The notes beneath the pieces were generated by a model. The model searched no databases and had not been told where the DNA came from. It worked only from the letters and a program-made list of their open reading frames with translations. A program made the position numbers and the translations under genes. From Streptomyces clavifer (lineage in GTDB: Bacteria > Actinomycetota > Actinomycetes > Streptomycetales > Streptomycetaceae), in contig BMWJ01000002.1 in NCBI GenBank assembly GCA_014651175.1, positions 62,001 through 126,000 of the forward strand: a stretch of 64,000 bases of DNA, in the 5' to 3' direction. Shown here in pieces: positions 42,424 to 50,136 of the stretch. Each line of letters starts with the position of its first letter. Position 1 is the stretch's first letter.

Positions 42424-43233
42424 TCAGGGCTTGCGGGCCACTCCCGCGTAACCGGGGATCGGCTCGTCGCCGGGGACGTCGATGACCTCGCCGAGCTCCG
42501 GCCGCCAGTCGGCGGAGAGCGAGACACCGGGGTCCACGAGCTCGAGCCCGTGGAAGAACGCGGTGAGCTCGGCGCGCGAGCGGGGCCGCAGGGTCATGCC
42601 GCGCGCCTTGTACAGGGCACGTGCCTGGGCCGCGCCCTCGGGGTCGAAGTCGCCGGTGGTGTGCGAGAGGACCAGGTAGCTGCCGGAGGGGAGCCGGTCC
42701 AGGAGCCGGTCGACGAGGTCGGCGGCCCCGTCCTCGTCGTCGATGAAGTGCAGCAGGGCCAGGAGGGACAGCGCGATGGGCCGGTCGAAGTCGAGGACCT
42801 TGCCGGCCGCTTCCAGGATGCTGTCGGGGCGGCGGGCGTCGGCCTGGATGTACTCGGTGGCCCCCTCGGGGGTCGAGCGCAGCAGGGCCGCCGCGTGGGC
42901 GAGGACGATCGGGTCGTTGTCGCAGTAGACGACGCGTGCGTCCGGGGCGGCCTGCTGGGCGATCTGGTGGAGGTTCGGCTCGGTGGGTATGCCCGTGCCG
43001 ATGTCGAGGAACTGACGCACGCCGTGTTCGGCGAGCCAGCGGGTGGCCCGGTGCATGAAGGCCCGGTTGACCCGGGCCATGTCGCGGCCCCGGGCGTCCA
43101 GGGTGAGCAGTTGGCGGGCCATCTGCTCGTCGACCGGGTAGTTGTCCTTGCCGCCGAGGAACCAGTCGTACATCCGAGCCGGATGCGGCTTGCTCGTGTC
43201 GATCTCGACAGCGGGGTTCTCTTGCCCGGTCAT
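42424..43233 (-). CDS. SAM-dependent methyltransferase of the PF04672 actinobacterial family
   Basis: This 269-aa protein has the family opening TSKPHPARMYDWFLGGKDNYPVD and the motif I LDIGTGIPTEPNLHQIAQ, then VVYCDNDPIVLAHA (acidic end of strand 2) and FHGLELVDPGVSL. These proteins are abundant in Streptomyces, have a Rossmann SAM-binding fold, and their methyl acceptors are largely unknown. It is leftward and ends before the divergent/antisense YchJ region. It is often found near DUF397/XRE pairs, as here. Confidence 0.9.
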   Translation of the reverse strand: MTGQENPAVEIDTSKPHPARMYDWFLGGKDNYPVDEQMARQLLTLDARGRDMARVNRAFMHRATRWLAEHGVRQFLDIGTGIPTEPNLHQIAQQAAPDARVVYCDNDPIVLAHAAALLRSTPEGATEYIQADARRPDSILEAAGKVLDFDRPIALSLLALLHFIDDEDGAADLVDRLLDRLPSGSYLVLSHTTGDFDPEGAAQARALYKARGMTLRPRSRAELTAFFHGLELVDPGVSLSADWRPELGEVIDVPGDEPIPGYAGVARKP

Positions 43234-43298
43234 GCGCGCTCCGTTGGTCGGCGGTCACTCGGCGAACAGCGTGTGGGGCGACCTTATGTGGTGGGGCG

Positions 43299-43535
43299 TC
43301 AGGTGAGGAGGAAGTCCGCCTGACCGGCCTTGGCGCCCTGGATGAATGCCGCGATCTCACCGTTGGAGTAGATGAGTGCGGGGCCGTCGGGATCCGCGGA
43401 CTGGCGGACGGCCACTCTGCCGTCGGCCAGCTTCATGGCCTCGATGCAGTTGCCCCCGTTACCGCCGCTCCACGGCTTGTACCAGCCTTCCGTTCCGAGG
43501 TCGGCGGCCGGCATGCCGTTGTATATGTGGTTCAT
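43299..43535 (-). CDS. DUF397 small protein
   Basis: This 78-aa protein has the DUF397 pattern (WYKPWSGGNGGNCIEAMKLADGRVAVRQSADPDGPALIYSNGEIAAFIQGAKAG in pieces: S-x-x-N-x-x-CVE-like, VAVRDS-like, L-x-F-x-F). These partner with XRE/DUF5753 regulators; in the WhiJ type of system the small protein antagonises the regulator. ATG 43535 shares a base with the stop of the upstream XRE gene (TGATG), so the two are coupled. Confidence 0.9.
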   Translation of the reverse strand: MNHIYNGMPAADLGTEGWYKPWSGGNGGNCIEAMKLADGRVAVRQSADPDGPALIYSNGEIAAFIQGAKAGQADFLLT

Positions 43536-44395
43536 CACAGCTCCTTGCGGAAGTCCCTGAGGATTTCCTTCGTGCGTTGTGCAGTTGCGGCCTGAGCCGC
43601 CATGCGGTCCATGACCTCGAGGTAGGAGGCCACCTCGGGGCGCGCGTCGAAGTAGACGGCGCCGGTCAGGTACTCGCTGTAGACCATGTCGGGCAGTTCG
43701 GGGACGGCGAAGCGGAAGAGGATGAACGGGCCGTACGTGCCCGGGTGGTGGCCGGTCGCGAACTCCGCGATCTGCAGCGTCACATGGGGCAGTTCGGTGG
43801 CCTCCAGCAGCCGGTCGACCTGGCCGCGCATGGCGTCGGGGCTTCCGACGGGGCGACGCAGGACGGTCTCGTCCATGACCACCCACAGCTTCGGCGCGTC
43901 CTCCTTGGTGAGCAGCGACTGCCGTGCCATCCGCAGTGCCACATGGCGCTCGATGTCCTCGGGCCTGGTCTGGCCCACTGCACCGGTGCGCAGGACGGAG
44001 CGTGCGTAGTCCTCGGTCTGCAGGAGGCCGGGGACGAAGTGCGGTTCGTAGGTGCGCAGGAGGCTGGCGGCGCCCTCCAGGCTGACGTACATGCTGAACC
44101 AGTCGGGCAGCACGTCGTGGAATCGCTGCCACCAGCCGGGCTTGTTGGCCTCCTCGGTGAGGTCGACGAAGGCCTCGGCCTCGTCGTCGCCGATCCCGTA
44201 GGCCTTCAGGAGAAGCTGGACGTAGGGGATCTTCAGCCCGACCTCGGCGGTCTCCATCCTGCGGATCGTCCCGGGGGCGACACGGAGCACCTTGGCGGCC
44301 TGATCGCGGCTCAGGCCGACACGCTCCCGCAGATCCTGCAGACGCTTGCCGAGAACGACCTGGCCCACGGTCGGGGCGGACCGCGGTTCGCTCAC
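43535..44395 (-). CDS. XRE-family regulator with DUF5753 domain (WhiJ/BldB-associated type)
   Basis: This 286-aa protein has an N-terminal helix-turn-helix (GKRLQDLRERVGLSRDQAAKVLRVAPGTIRRMETAEVG, about 14-50). A DUF5753 ligand-like domain follows at about 105-280 (EPHFVPGLLQTEDYARSVL, HVTLQIAEFATGHHPGTYGPF). GTG 44395 is preceded by GGGAGGT; the longer frame from 44461 lacks one. With the downstream DUF397 gene and the divergent ATPase it forms a three-gene module common in Streptomyces and linked in the literature to development and antibiotic control. The target promoters are unknown. Confidence 0.9.
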   Translation of the reverse strand: MSEPRSAPTVGQVVLGKRLQDLRERVGLSRDQAAKVLRVAPGTIRRMETAEVGLKIPYVQLLLKAYGIGDDEAEAFVDLTEEANKPGWWQRFHDVLPDWFSMYVSLEGAASLLRTYEPHFVPGLLQTEDYARSVLRTGAVGQTRPEDIERHVALRMARQSLLTKEDAPKLWVVMDETVLRRPVGSPDAMRGQVDRLLEATELPHVTLQIAEFATGHHPGTYGPFILFRFAVPELPDMVYSEYLTGAVYFDARPEVASYLEVMDRMAAQAATAQRTKEILRDFRKEL

Positions 44396-44600
44396 TTCAG
44401 ACCTCCCGATGCGCTGTTTGCCAGCAGTGTGCCATGCACACGGCCTCAAGGACACTGTCACTCTGGAAATTTCAGAGTGCCTCTTGCCAAGTGTTCATGT
44501 CAGAGGGAGAGTTGCTGAGTGAACGAGTTCACGTAGCGCGCCCGACCCCATTTCCGCACGGTGCGAAGCGTGACGCAGCCCCCACTGTGAGGATTCGGTC
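44396..44600. promoter_or_regulatory. Divergent promoter region of the XRE/DUF397 and ATPase genes
   Basis: 205 bases lie between the GTG at 44395 and the GTG at 44601. A short inverted pair CACTGTCACTCTGG / GAAATTTCAGAGTG is visible near 44452-44480. It is a natural place for autoregulation by the XRE protein. Confidence 0.4.
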
Positions 44601-45059
44601 GTGGCACCTGGCAGTGCGCTCATCCCCCGGCTCATGGATCTCAGCCCCGGGACGGAAGCGCTCCGTTACTGCTTCGCGCTGCCGGCGCACCCCGAATCGG
44701 TCGCCGGTGCGCGCCGCCTGACGAGGGCCCGGCTGGAGAAGTGGCGGCTGGGCGGGGACGCGTACGACGCGGCCGTTCTGATCGTCTCCGAGCTGGTCAC
44801 CAACGCCGTGGTGCACACCGCCAGTGCACGGGTCCTCTGCGAGCTCAGGTGTACGGGCGGGCGGCTCCGCGTGTCCGTGCAGGACCAGGGGCACCAGCCG
44901 GGGGGCCCGCGGCTGTCCCTCACCTCCGACGACGAACACGGGCGCGGACTGCTGCTCGTCGACTCCATGAGCGCGGCGTGGGGGTCCCACGACGCGGGGA
45001 ACGGCTCGGGCCGCATCGTGTGGGCGGAGTTGCCGTGCGGCACGGAGCGCTCATGCTGA
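44601..45059 (+). CDS. Anti-sigma-like ATP-binding protein (HATPase, RsbW type)
   Basis: The 152-aa protein contains a small GHKL-type ATPase fold: N-box ELVTNAVVH, G1-like DQGHQPGGP (degenerate), and GRGLLLVDSMSAAWG. Streptomyces has many stand-alone members that act as anti-sigma or anti-anti-sigma-linked kinases. GTG 44601 follows GAGGA with 6-base spacing; ATG 44634 is possible. It is divergent from the XRE/DUF397 pair and overlaps the next start, which suggests a signalling module. Confidence 0.87.
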   Translation: MAPGSALIPRLMDLSPGTEALRYCFALPAHPESVAGARRLTRARLEKWRLGGDAYDAAVLIVSELVTNAVVHTASARVLCELRCTGGRLRVSVQDQGHQPGGPRLSLTSDDEHGRGLLLVDSMSAAWGSHDAGNGSGRIVWAELPCGTERSC

Positions 45060-45490
45060 AGAGGGCCCTGTCCCAGCTGTTCGGCCCGCGCGGCGACCGT
45101 CCGCGGGACGACTCCGTGCCGGGGCACGTCCGGCTGCCGCTGCCGCCCGCGCTGTCCGCGAGCCTCGGCTGCGACGCCGTCGGCGTGCCCGCCCGCTACG
45201 GATTCCGGTTGATGTCCCATCTGCCGCGGGCCGGTTGCGTGTTCGCCGATGCGGACCAGTGGTGGTGGATCGTCCCTTCGGGCTCGGATCTCGATCTGGA
45301 CTGGCCGGAGCAGGCCTCGTACGCCACCGGGGCATACGTCCCGGCCGGACGTCCACGGCTGATCCATGCACCGGACAGCCGTACGCCCTACACGCCGCCC
45401 ATTCCGCTTTTCCTCATGGTGTGCCAGGTCACCGGGGTCACGCCGTCCTGGACGCCGTCGGGCCCGCCGAAGGCCGTACCCGCGCCCTGA
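45053..45490 (+). CDS. Conserved-type hypothetical protein next to the ATPase
   Basis: This 145-aa protein starts at an ATG that overlaps the ATPase stop, so it is translationally coupled. It has no signal peptide or membrane helix. Features are a Trp cluster (DQWWWIVPSGSDLDLDWPE), a short His/Arg segment (RPRLIHAPDSRTPYTPPIP) and a Pro-rich end. I recognise no family. The coupling suggests it works with the anti-sigma-like ATPase. Confidence 0.7.
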   Translation: MLKRALSQLFGPRGDRPRDDSVPGHVRLPLPPALSASLGCDAVGVPARYGFRLMSHLPRAGCVFADADQWWWIVPSGSDLDLDWPEQASYATGAYVPAGRPRLIHAPDSRTPYTPPIPLFLMVCQVTGVTPSWTPSGPPKAVPAP

Positions 45491-45506
45491 CCGGTCGCCC
45501 CGGTCA
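45488..45506 (+). terminator. Hairpin overlapping the stop of the hypothetical gene
   Basis: TGACCGG at 45488-45494 pairs with CCGGTCA at 45500-45506 around TCGCC. The stem is only 7 bp, so it is a weak candidate. Confidence 0.4.
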
Positions 45507-45688
45507 CCTCCCGAGGGCGTCGCAGGGGCAGAGCGGCGGCGCGCGACGCGGCACTGCTGCGGGCGTTCCCGGGCGCGCTGAGCTCGCTCGGCACCGCCGA
45601 GGCCGCCGTCTGCGCCTCCGGGCTGGAGGCGCGGCCGCACCTCCGGGTCAGCCGCGAACTGCGGGCCGCCGGGCGCGGCCGACCCCGG

Positions 45689-47035
45689 TCACGGCCGGCT
45701 GAGGTAGGCGAGCCCGGGGTGGACCTTCGTGTACCCGTCGACGAGCCGGCGGGCCACGGAGACGGAGTCCACCAGGGGGTGGAGGGCGAAGGCCCGCACG
45801 GCCGCGGACCGCGAGCCGGTCTCCGCCGCTTCCAGCACAGCGCGCTCCACGGCCTTGACCGCGGTGACCAGGCCGACCGCGTGGTACGGGAGCGGCTCGA
45901 CGGCCACGGGACGGGCTCCGTTGGCGTCGACCAGGCAGGGCACCTCGATGACGGCGTCCTCGTCGAGCACCGCGAGGGTGCCCCGGTTGCGGACATCGAG
46001 GATCAGGGAGGTGCGTTCGTTGCGGGCGACGGCCCGCATCAGGGCGAGCGCCACCTGCTCGTAGCCGCCGGAGTCCAGGTCGCTCTCCTCGCGCTCGCCC
46101 GCCCCGGCCACATCGCGGTTCTCCGCCATGTACGTGGCCTCACGTTCGGCACGCGTACGGTCCCAGGTGGCCAGCGCCGGGACGGCCGGGTCCTTCACCC
46201 GGGCGTAGAAGCCCTCCTGCTGGTCGCGGAGGAAGGCTCCCCGGGTCTGTTCGGCATCCTGGTAGGCGCGCACCGCTTCACGGTTGAAGTAGTAGTAGTG
46301 CAGGTACTCGTTCGGGACGGAGCCGAGGGAGCGCAGCCAGTCCGGACCGAAGAGCCTGCCCTCCTCGAAGGAACCGAGCAGCGCGGGATCGGCGAGCAGG
46401 CGCGGGAGTTCGTCACGGCCGTCGACGTGGAGCCCGCGCACCCAGCCGAGGTGGTTGAGCCCGACGTAGTCGACCCGGGCACGGTCCGGGTCTGCGCCCA
46501 GGACCCGGGCGATCCTGCGGCCGAGACCCACCGGGGAGTCGCAGATCCCGATGACCCTGTCGCCGAGGTGCCGGGACATGGCCTCGGTGACCAGACCTGC
46601 CGGGTTGGTGAAGTTGATGACCCACGCGTGCGGTGCGAGCCGGGCGATGCGCCGGGCGAGTGCGACCGCGACGGGCACGGTGCGCAGCCCGTACGCGATG
46701 CCGCCCGCGCCGACCGTCTCCTGGCCCAGGACGCCTTCGTCGAGAGCGACGCGTTCGTCGGCTGCGCGGCCTTCGAGGCCGCCGACGCGGATCGCGGAGA
46801 AGACGAAGTCCGCTCCGCGCAGGGCCTCGTCGAGGTCGTCGGTGGCGACGACGGCAGGCGCGTCATGGACGCCCCGCGCCTGTTCGGCGAGGACCCTGGC
46901 GACGGCGGTGAGCCGGTCCGCGTCCGTGTCGTACAGGGTCACCCGCGAGATGCGGCCCTCGGCGTGATCGCCGAGCAGTGCCCCGTACACGAGAGGGACC
47001 CGGAATCCGCCACCACCAAGAATTGTCAGCTTCAC
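45689..47035 (-). CDS. GH4-family NAD-dependent glycosidase (6-phospho-beta-glucosidase like)
   Basis: The 448-aa enzyme has the NAD-binding start KLTILGGGGFRVPLVYGALL. It carries the family 4 signatures NFTNPAG, the metal-binding GICDSPVG and the catalytic-region LNHLGWVRGLHV, plus ETVGAGGIAYGLRTVPVA. GH4 enzymes hydrolyse (phospho)glycosides by a redox mechanism needing NAD and a divalent metal. Because Streptomyces often uses ABC rather than PTS uptake, the substrate may not be phosphorylated. The gene stands alone with no transporter or regulator adjacent. Confidence 0.9.
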   Translation of the reverse strand: MKLTILGGGGFRVPLVYGALLGDHAEGRISRVTLYDTDADRLTAVARVLAEQARGVHDAPAVVATDDLDEALRGADFVFSAIRVGGLEGRAADERVALDEGVLGQETVGAGGIAYGLRTVPVAVALARRIARLAPHAWVINFTNPAGLVTEAMSRHLGDRVIGICDSPVGLGRRIARVLGADPDRARVDYVGLNHLGWVRGLHVDGRDELPRLLADPALLGSFEEGRLFGPDWLRSLGSVPNEYLHYYYFNREAVRAYQDAEQTRGAFLRDQQEGFYARVKDPAVPALATWDRTRAEREATYMAENRDVAGAGEREESDLDSGGYEQVALALMRAVARNERTSLILDVRNRGTLAVLDEDAVIEVPCLVDANGARPVAVEPLPYHAVGLVTAVKAVERAVLEAAETGSRSAAVRAFALHPLVDSVSVARRLVDGYTKVHPGLAYLSRP

Positions 47036-47071
47036 GCTGCTCGATGGTACGGGGCGGGCGCCCGCCGCCGC

Positions 47072-47141
47072 GGCACCCGGGACACGAAGATCCGGGTGCC
47101 CGCCGCCGCGGTACCCCGGTCACTGCGGTCCGGGGTACCGC
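47072..47141 (-). terminator. Twin hairpins downstream of the conservon
   Basis: Stem 1 pairs GGCACCCGG (47072-47080) with CCGGGTGCC (47092-47100). Stem 2 is a perfect 12-bp stem of 47108-47119 with 47130-47141. Stem 2 lies 16 bases past the P450 stop of the leftward conservon. A direct repeat CCCGCCGCCGCGG precedes each half. Confidence 0.65.
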
Positions 47142-47156
47142 GTCCCACGTCCGCCG

Positions 47157-48683
47157 TCAGTGGCCGTTCCACCAGCGGGCGACAGCCCGCCAGATCCGGC
47201 CCGGTCCGGTGCGCTGCGCGGGGACGACGACGCTCTCCTCGGGTGCGGCGATCGGATCGGCGGTCCGCACTCCGGCCGGGGCGTGGCCCGTCGGGACGGC
47301 CGTGGTGTCCCTCGGCGCGGCGGGCGAGGACACCTCCCAGTCGCTGTCGGAACGCCGGCGGGTGGAGTTCGGCGGATCGGCCTCGACCTCCTGCTGCGGA
47401 CTCGGGGCGAACCGTGCGGGAAGCTCCACCAGATGCCGTGAGACGAAGTTCCCGACCCAGCGCAGCTCACTCTCCTCGACGCTGAGTTCCAGGTCGGGAA
47501 GCCGCATCAGCAGGGCGTCGACACCCACGTCGGCGATGGCGCGCCCGATGTCCTGGCCGGGACACTCGTGCGGTCCGCTACTGAAGGCCAGATGGGCGCG
47601 GTTGCCCTCCATGTTGGCCTTGAGGTCGGGCCGTACCACCGGGTCCGTGTTGGCCGGTGCGATGCCGACGATCAGGGCGTCGCCGGCCTTGATCTGCTGC
47701 CCGCCGAGCTCGGTGTCGCCCACCGCCCAGCGGCCCAGGACCGAGGTGAAGGGAGGTTCGTCCCACAGTGTCTGCTCGACCGCCTCCGGCACCGTCATGT
47801 GGCCCCCGCTGAGCCTGGCGCGGAACCTGGGGTCGGTGAGGACCATGCGCAGGACGTTGGCGATGAGGTTGGTGGTCGTCTCGTACGCGACGAAGAGCAC
47901 GACGCGCAGGTGCTCGACCACCTCCTTGTCGGTGAGTCCGGCGGGGTGCTCGACGAGCCAGGTGGCGAAGCCGTCGGCCGGTACCGCCCGCCGCCGCTCG
48001 ACCAGCCTGTTCAGGGCACCGACCAGGAACTCGTTGCTCGCGATGGCGGTCTCCGTGCCCCGTGTCAGGTCACGGGCGGCCTCCACCAGGCGTTCGCTGT
48101 AATCCTCCGGCATGCCGACGATCGCGCACATCACCATCATCGGGAGCCGCTCGGCGAACTGGCTGACCAGCTCGGCGCGGCCGCCCTGGCAGAACTCGTT
48201 GACGAGCCGGTTGCTGTACCGGTTGATGTGGCGGCGCACGCCGCGGGTGTCGATGCGCGCCATGCTGTCGGTGACCGCGCCGCGCAGCCGTTCGTGGGTG
48301 GCGCCCTCGGCGAACGAGCACACCGGCTGCCAGGTGAAGATCGGGGCGAGCGGGTGGTCCGGTGCCACGCTGCCGTCCTGCAGGGCCCGCCAGCGCCGTG
48401 AGTCCCTGGAGAACTGCGAAGGGGTACGGGTCATGTGCAGGTTCTCGCTGTGACCGAGCACCAGCCAGGCGGGGACATCGCCGTGCATCAGTACGGGTGC
48501 CACCGTGCCGTGTTCGGCGCGCAGCTTGTCGTACAGGGCCGCGGGGTCACCCTCGGCCTCGGGGCCGAAGAGCCGTCGCAGGCCGCCGGGACCGGTGCTG
48601 GCGACGAGGCCGTGTGCCGGGCACTCGGGCGGCGGCACGGGGCCCGTGGCAGCTCCGGGTTCGTGCTGGAAGGGGGAGTTCAC
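47157..48683 (-). CDS. cvnE: CvnE: CYP157-like cytochrome P450 of the conservon, ExxR-less
   Basis: The 508-aa P450 has a normal heme motif (FSSGPHECPG, Cys374) but lacks ExxR: the sequence reads EQTLW at 303-307, with Leu306 in place of the Arg. The same departure is known for CYP157 family members in Streptomyces conservons. The I-helix reads AYETTT (266-271) rather than AGxET. A Ser/Pro/Arg-rich tail of about 90 residues extends past the fold. It is the last gene of the cvnA-E cluster, after the GTPase gene. Confidence 0.92.
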   Translation of the reverse strand: MNSPFQHEPGAATGPVPPPECPAHGLVASTGPGGLRRLFGPEAEGDPAALYDKLRAEHGTVAPVLMHGDVPAWLVLGHSENLHMTRTPSQFSRDSRRWRALQDGSVAPDHPLAPIFTWQPVCSFAEGATHERLRGAVTDSMARIDTRGVRRHINRYSNRLVNEFCQGGRAELVSQFAERLPMMVMCAIVGMPEDYSERLVEAARDLTRGTETAIASNEFLVGALNRLVERRRAVPADGFATWLVEHPAGLTDKEVVEHLRVVLFVAYETTTNLIANVLRMVLTDPRFRARLSGGHMTVPEAVEQTLWDEPPFTSVLGRWAVGDTELGGQQIKAGDALIVGIAPANTDPVVRPDLKANMEGNRAHLAFSSGPHECPGQDIGRAIADVGVDALLMRLPDLELSVEESELRWVGNFVSRHLVELPARFAPSPQQEVEADPPNSTRRRSDSDWEVSSPAAPRDTTAVPTGHAPAGVRTADPIAAPEESVVVPAQRTGPGRIWRAVARWWNGH

Positions 48684-48768
48684 TCATGCTCCAGGGATAG
48701 GGCCTTCAAGGATCGGGCAAGGGGATACCCGGGACGGGAGTGCGCGGAGGGGGACTCGCGCGCCGCCG

Positions 48769-49383
48769 TCAGGCGAAGGGGACGGCCAGGCTGTGCAGGT
48801 AGCGCATGAGCGTCATCAGCACATCGCGGCTGGAGGTGCGCAACCTGGCGTCGCAGTCGATTATCGGGACCTCTTCCGGCAGGTCGAGGGCGTTGCGCAG
48901 GGCCTCGACCGGGTGGTTCGGCGCGTCGGGGAAGGTGTTGACGGCGACGACGAACGGCACGCCCCGTTCCTCCAGCCGGCCGATGACGTCGAAGCTGACC
49001 TGGAGCCGCCGGGTGTCGAGGAGGACGACGGCTCCGAGGGCGCCCTCGAACAGGCCGTTCCACAGGAACCAGAAGCGTTCCTGGCCCGGGGTGCCGAACA
49101 GGTAGAGGATCAGTTCCTCGCTGAGGCTGATCCGGCCGAAGTCCATGGCGACGGTGGTGGAGGTCTTGCTCTCCACCCCCGCGTTGTCGTCCACGCCGAC
49201 ACCGGCCTGGGTCATGGTCTCTTCGGTCGTCAGGGGCCGGATCTCGCTCACCGAGCCGACCATGGTCGTCTTGCCGACCCCGAACCCGCCGACGATGACG
49301 ACCTTCACCGCGGCCGTGGCCGTGGTGGGAAGGACGTCCTCGCTGCGGGGGCCCGTGATCGTGTCAGAGCTTCTGAAGTCCAT
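48769..49383 (-). CDS. cvnD: CvnD: Ras-like GTPase of the conservon
   Basis: The 204-aa GTPase has P-loop GGFGVGKTT (32-40), switch II FGTPGQERF and the G4-like VAVNTFPD. It resembles MglA-type prokaryotic small GTPases. In Streptomyces conservons it works with CvnA, CvnB and CvnC as a membrane-associated signalling set. Its start lies 20 bases inside the cvnC end, so it is translationally coupled. Confidence 0.94.
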   Translation of the reverse strand: MDFRSSDTITGPRSEDVLPTTATAAVKVVIVGGFGVGKTTMVGSVSEIRPLTTEETMTQAGVGVDDNAGVESKTSTTVAMDFGRISLSEELILYLFGTPGQERFWFLWNGLFEGALGAVVLLDTRRLQVSFDVIGRLEERGVPFVVAVNTFPDAPNHPVEALRNALDLPEEVPIIDCDARLRTSSRDVLMTLMRYLHSLAVPFA

Positions 49384-49732
49384 GCATCACCGCTTCGAGA
49401 AGGGACCGGTCCGGGAGTGCGGCGCGGACGATGGGCGCGCGCGATTCGATCAGTTCGGTCGCCAGTAGTTCTGTCAGGAGGGAGGTGACCACGCTGAAGG
49501 GCAGGCTCAGATAGGCCGAGATCTCGGCGACGGACAACGGTGCCCTGCAGAGCCGCAGGATCGCGGCCTGCTCGGGCTGGACCGTGGGCGACGGTTCGGC
49601 CTGCGCGACGACCATGGTGACGAGGTCGAGCGCGGCCCTTTCACCGTCGGTGTCACCGGTGATCACGTACAGCCGTTCCGGGTCGCTCAGCGCCGGGTCG
49701 GCCTTTCGGCGCTCTCGTCGGGGAGCACTCAT
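49364..49732 (-). CDS. cvnC: CvnC: DUF742 protein of the conservon
   Basis: This 122-aa DUF742 protein has an N-terminal basic/Asp-rich section and a winged-helix-like core (EQAAILRLCRAPLSVAEISAYLSLPFSVVTSLLTELL). It is a fixed partner of CvnB and CvnD in conservons. Its start ATG 49732 overlaps the cvnB stop by ATGA. Confidence 0.93.
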   Translation of the reverse strand: MSAPRRERRKADPALSDPERLYVITGDTDGERAALDLVTMVVAQAEPSPTVQPEQAAILRLCRAPLSVAEISAYLSLPFSVVTSLLTELLATELIESRAPIVRAALPDRSLLEAVMHGLQKL

Positions 49733-50136
49733 CCGGCCTGCCCGCCGTGTCGGGGAGGACTCGTCAGGTGCGCGCCGATGCGGACGACCATGTCACGCAT
49801 GCGGGCACCGACCAGTCCGGCGTCGACGGTCTCCCCGGCGAGGACCGCGAGGTAGGCACCGGTTCCCGCGGCCATGAGGTAGAAGAATCCGCCGGTGACC
49901 TCGATGACGACGAGCTTCATCAAGCCGTCGCTGTACGGGATCTCGGTGGCGACCGCGGCGGCCAGGCTCTGCAGTCCTGCGCAGGCCGCCGCGAGGCGGT
50001 CGGCGACGTCGGGGTCACCGCCGTGCCGGGCGATGCGCAGGCCGTCCGAGGAGAGCACCACGATCTGGTGGATGCTCGGTACGTCATCGGCCAGTTCCTT
50101 GAGCATCCAGTCCATGTTTCCCCGCTGCTGGATCAC
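49729..50136 (-). CDS. cvnB: CvnB: roadblock/LC7 protein of the conservon
   Basis: This 135-aa roadblock/LC7 protein may act as a GTPase-activating or scaffold partner for CvnD. GTG 50136 is chosen over ATG 50115 because it gives M-I-Q-Q-R-G-N-M-D-W-M-L-K, matching the common CvnB opening, and it overlaps the cvnA stop (GTGA). The core reads VPSIHQIVVLSSDGLRIARHGGD and LVVIEVTGGFFYLMAAGTGAYLAVL. Confidence 0.92.
   Translation of the reverse strand: MIQQRGNMDWMLKELADDVPSIHQIVVLSSDGLRIARHGGDPDVADRLAAACAGLQSLAAAVATEIPYSDGLMKLVVIEVTGGFFYLMAAGTGAYLAVLAGETVDAGLVGARMRDMVVRIGAHLTSPPRHGGQAG

Noticed and set aside
37433-43360. 1975-codon open frame on the minus strand
   Set aside because: It is an antisense run through ATP-grasp, MFS and other genes caused by high GC. 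Only the P450 part (from GTG 38659) has family motifs.
45491-45688. Coding-like stretch after the 145-aa gene (ARDAALLRAFPGALSSLGT...)
   Set aside because: It has gene-like codon bias and might be the tail of a lost gene, but there is no start, no ribosome site and no family I can name.
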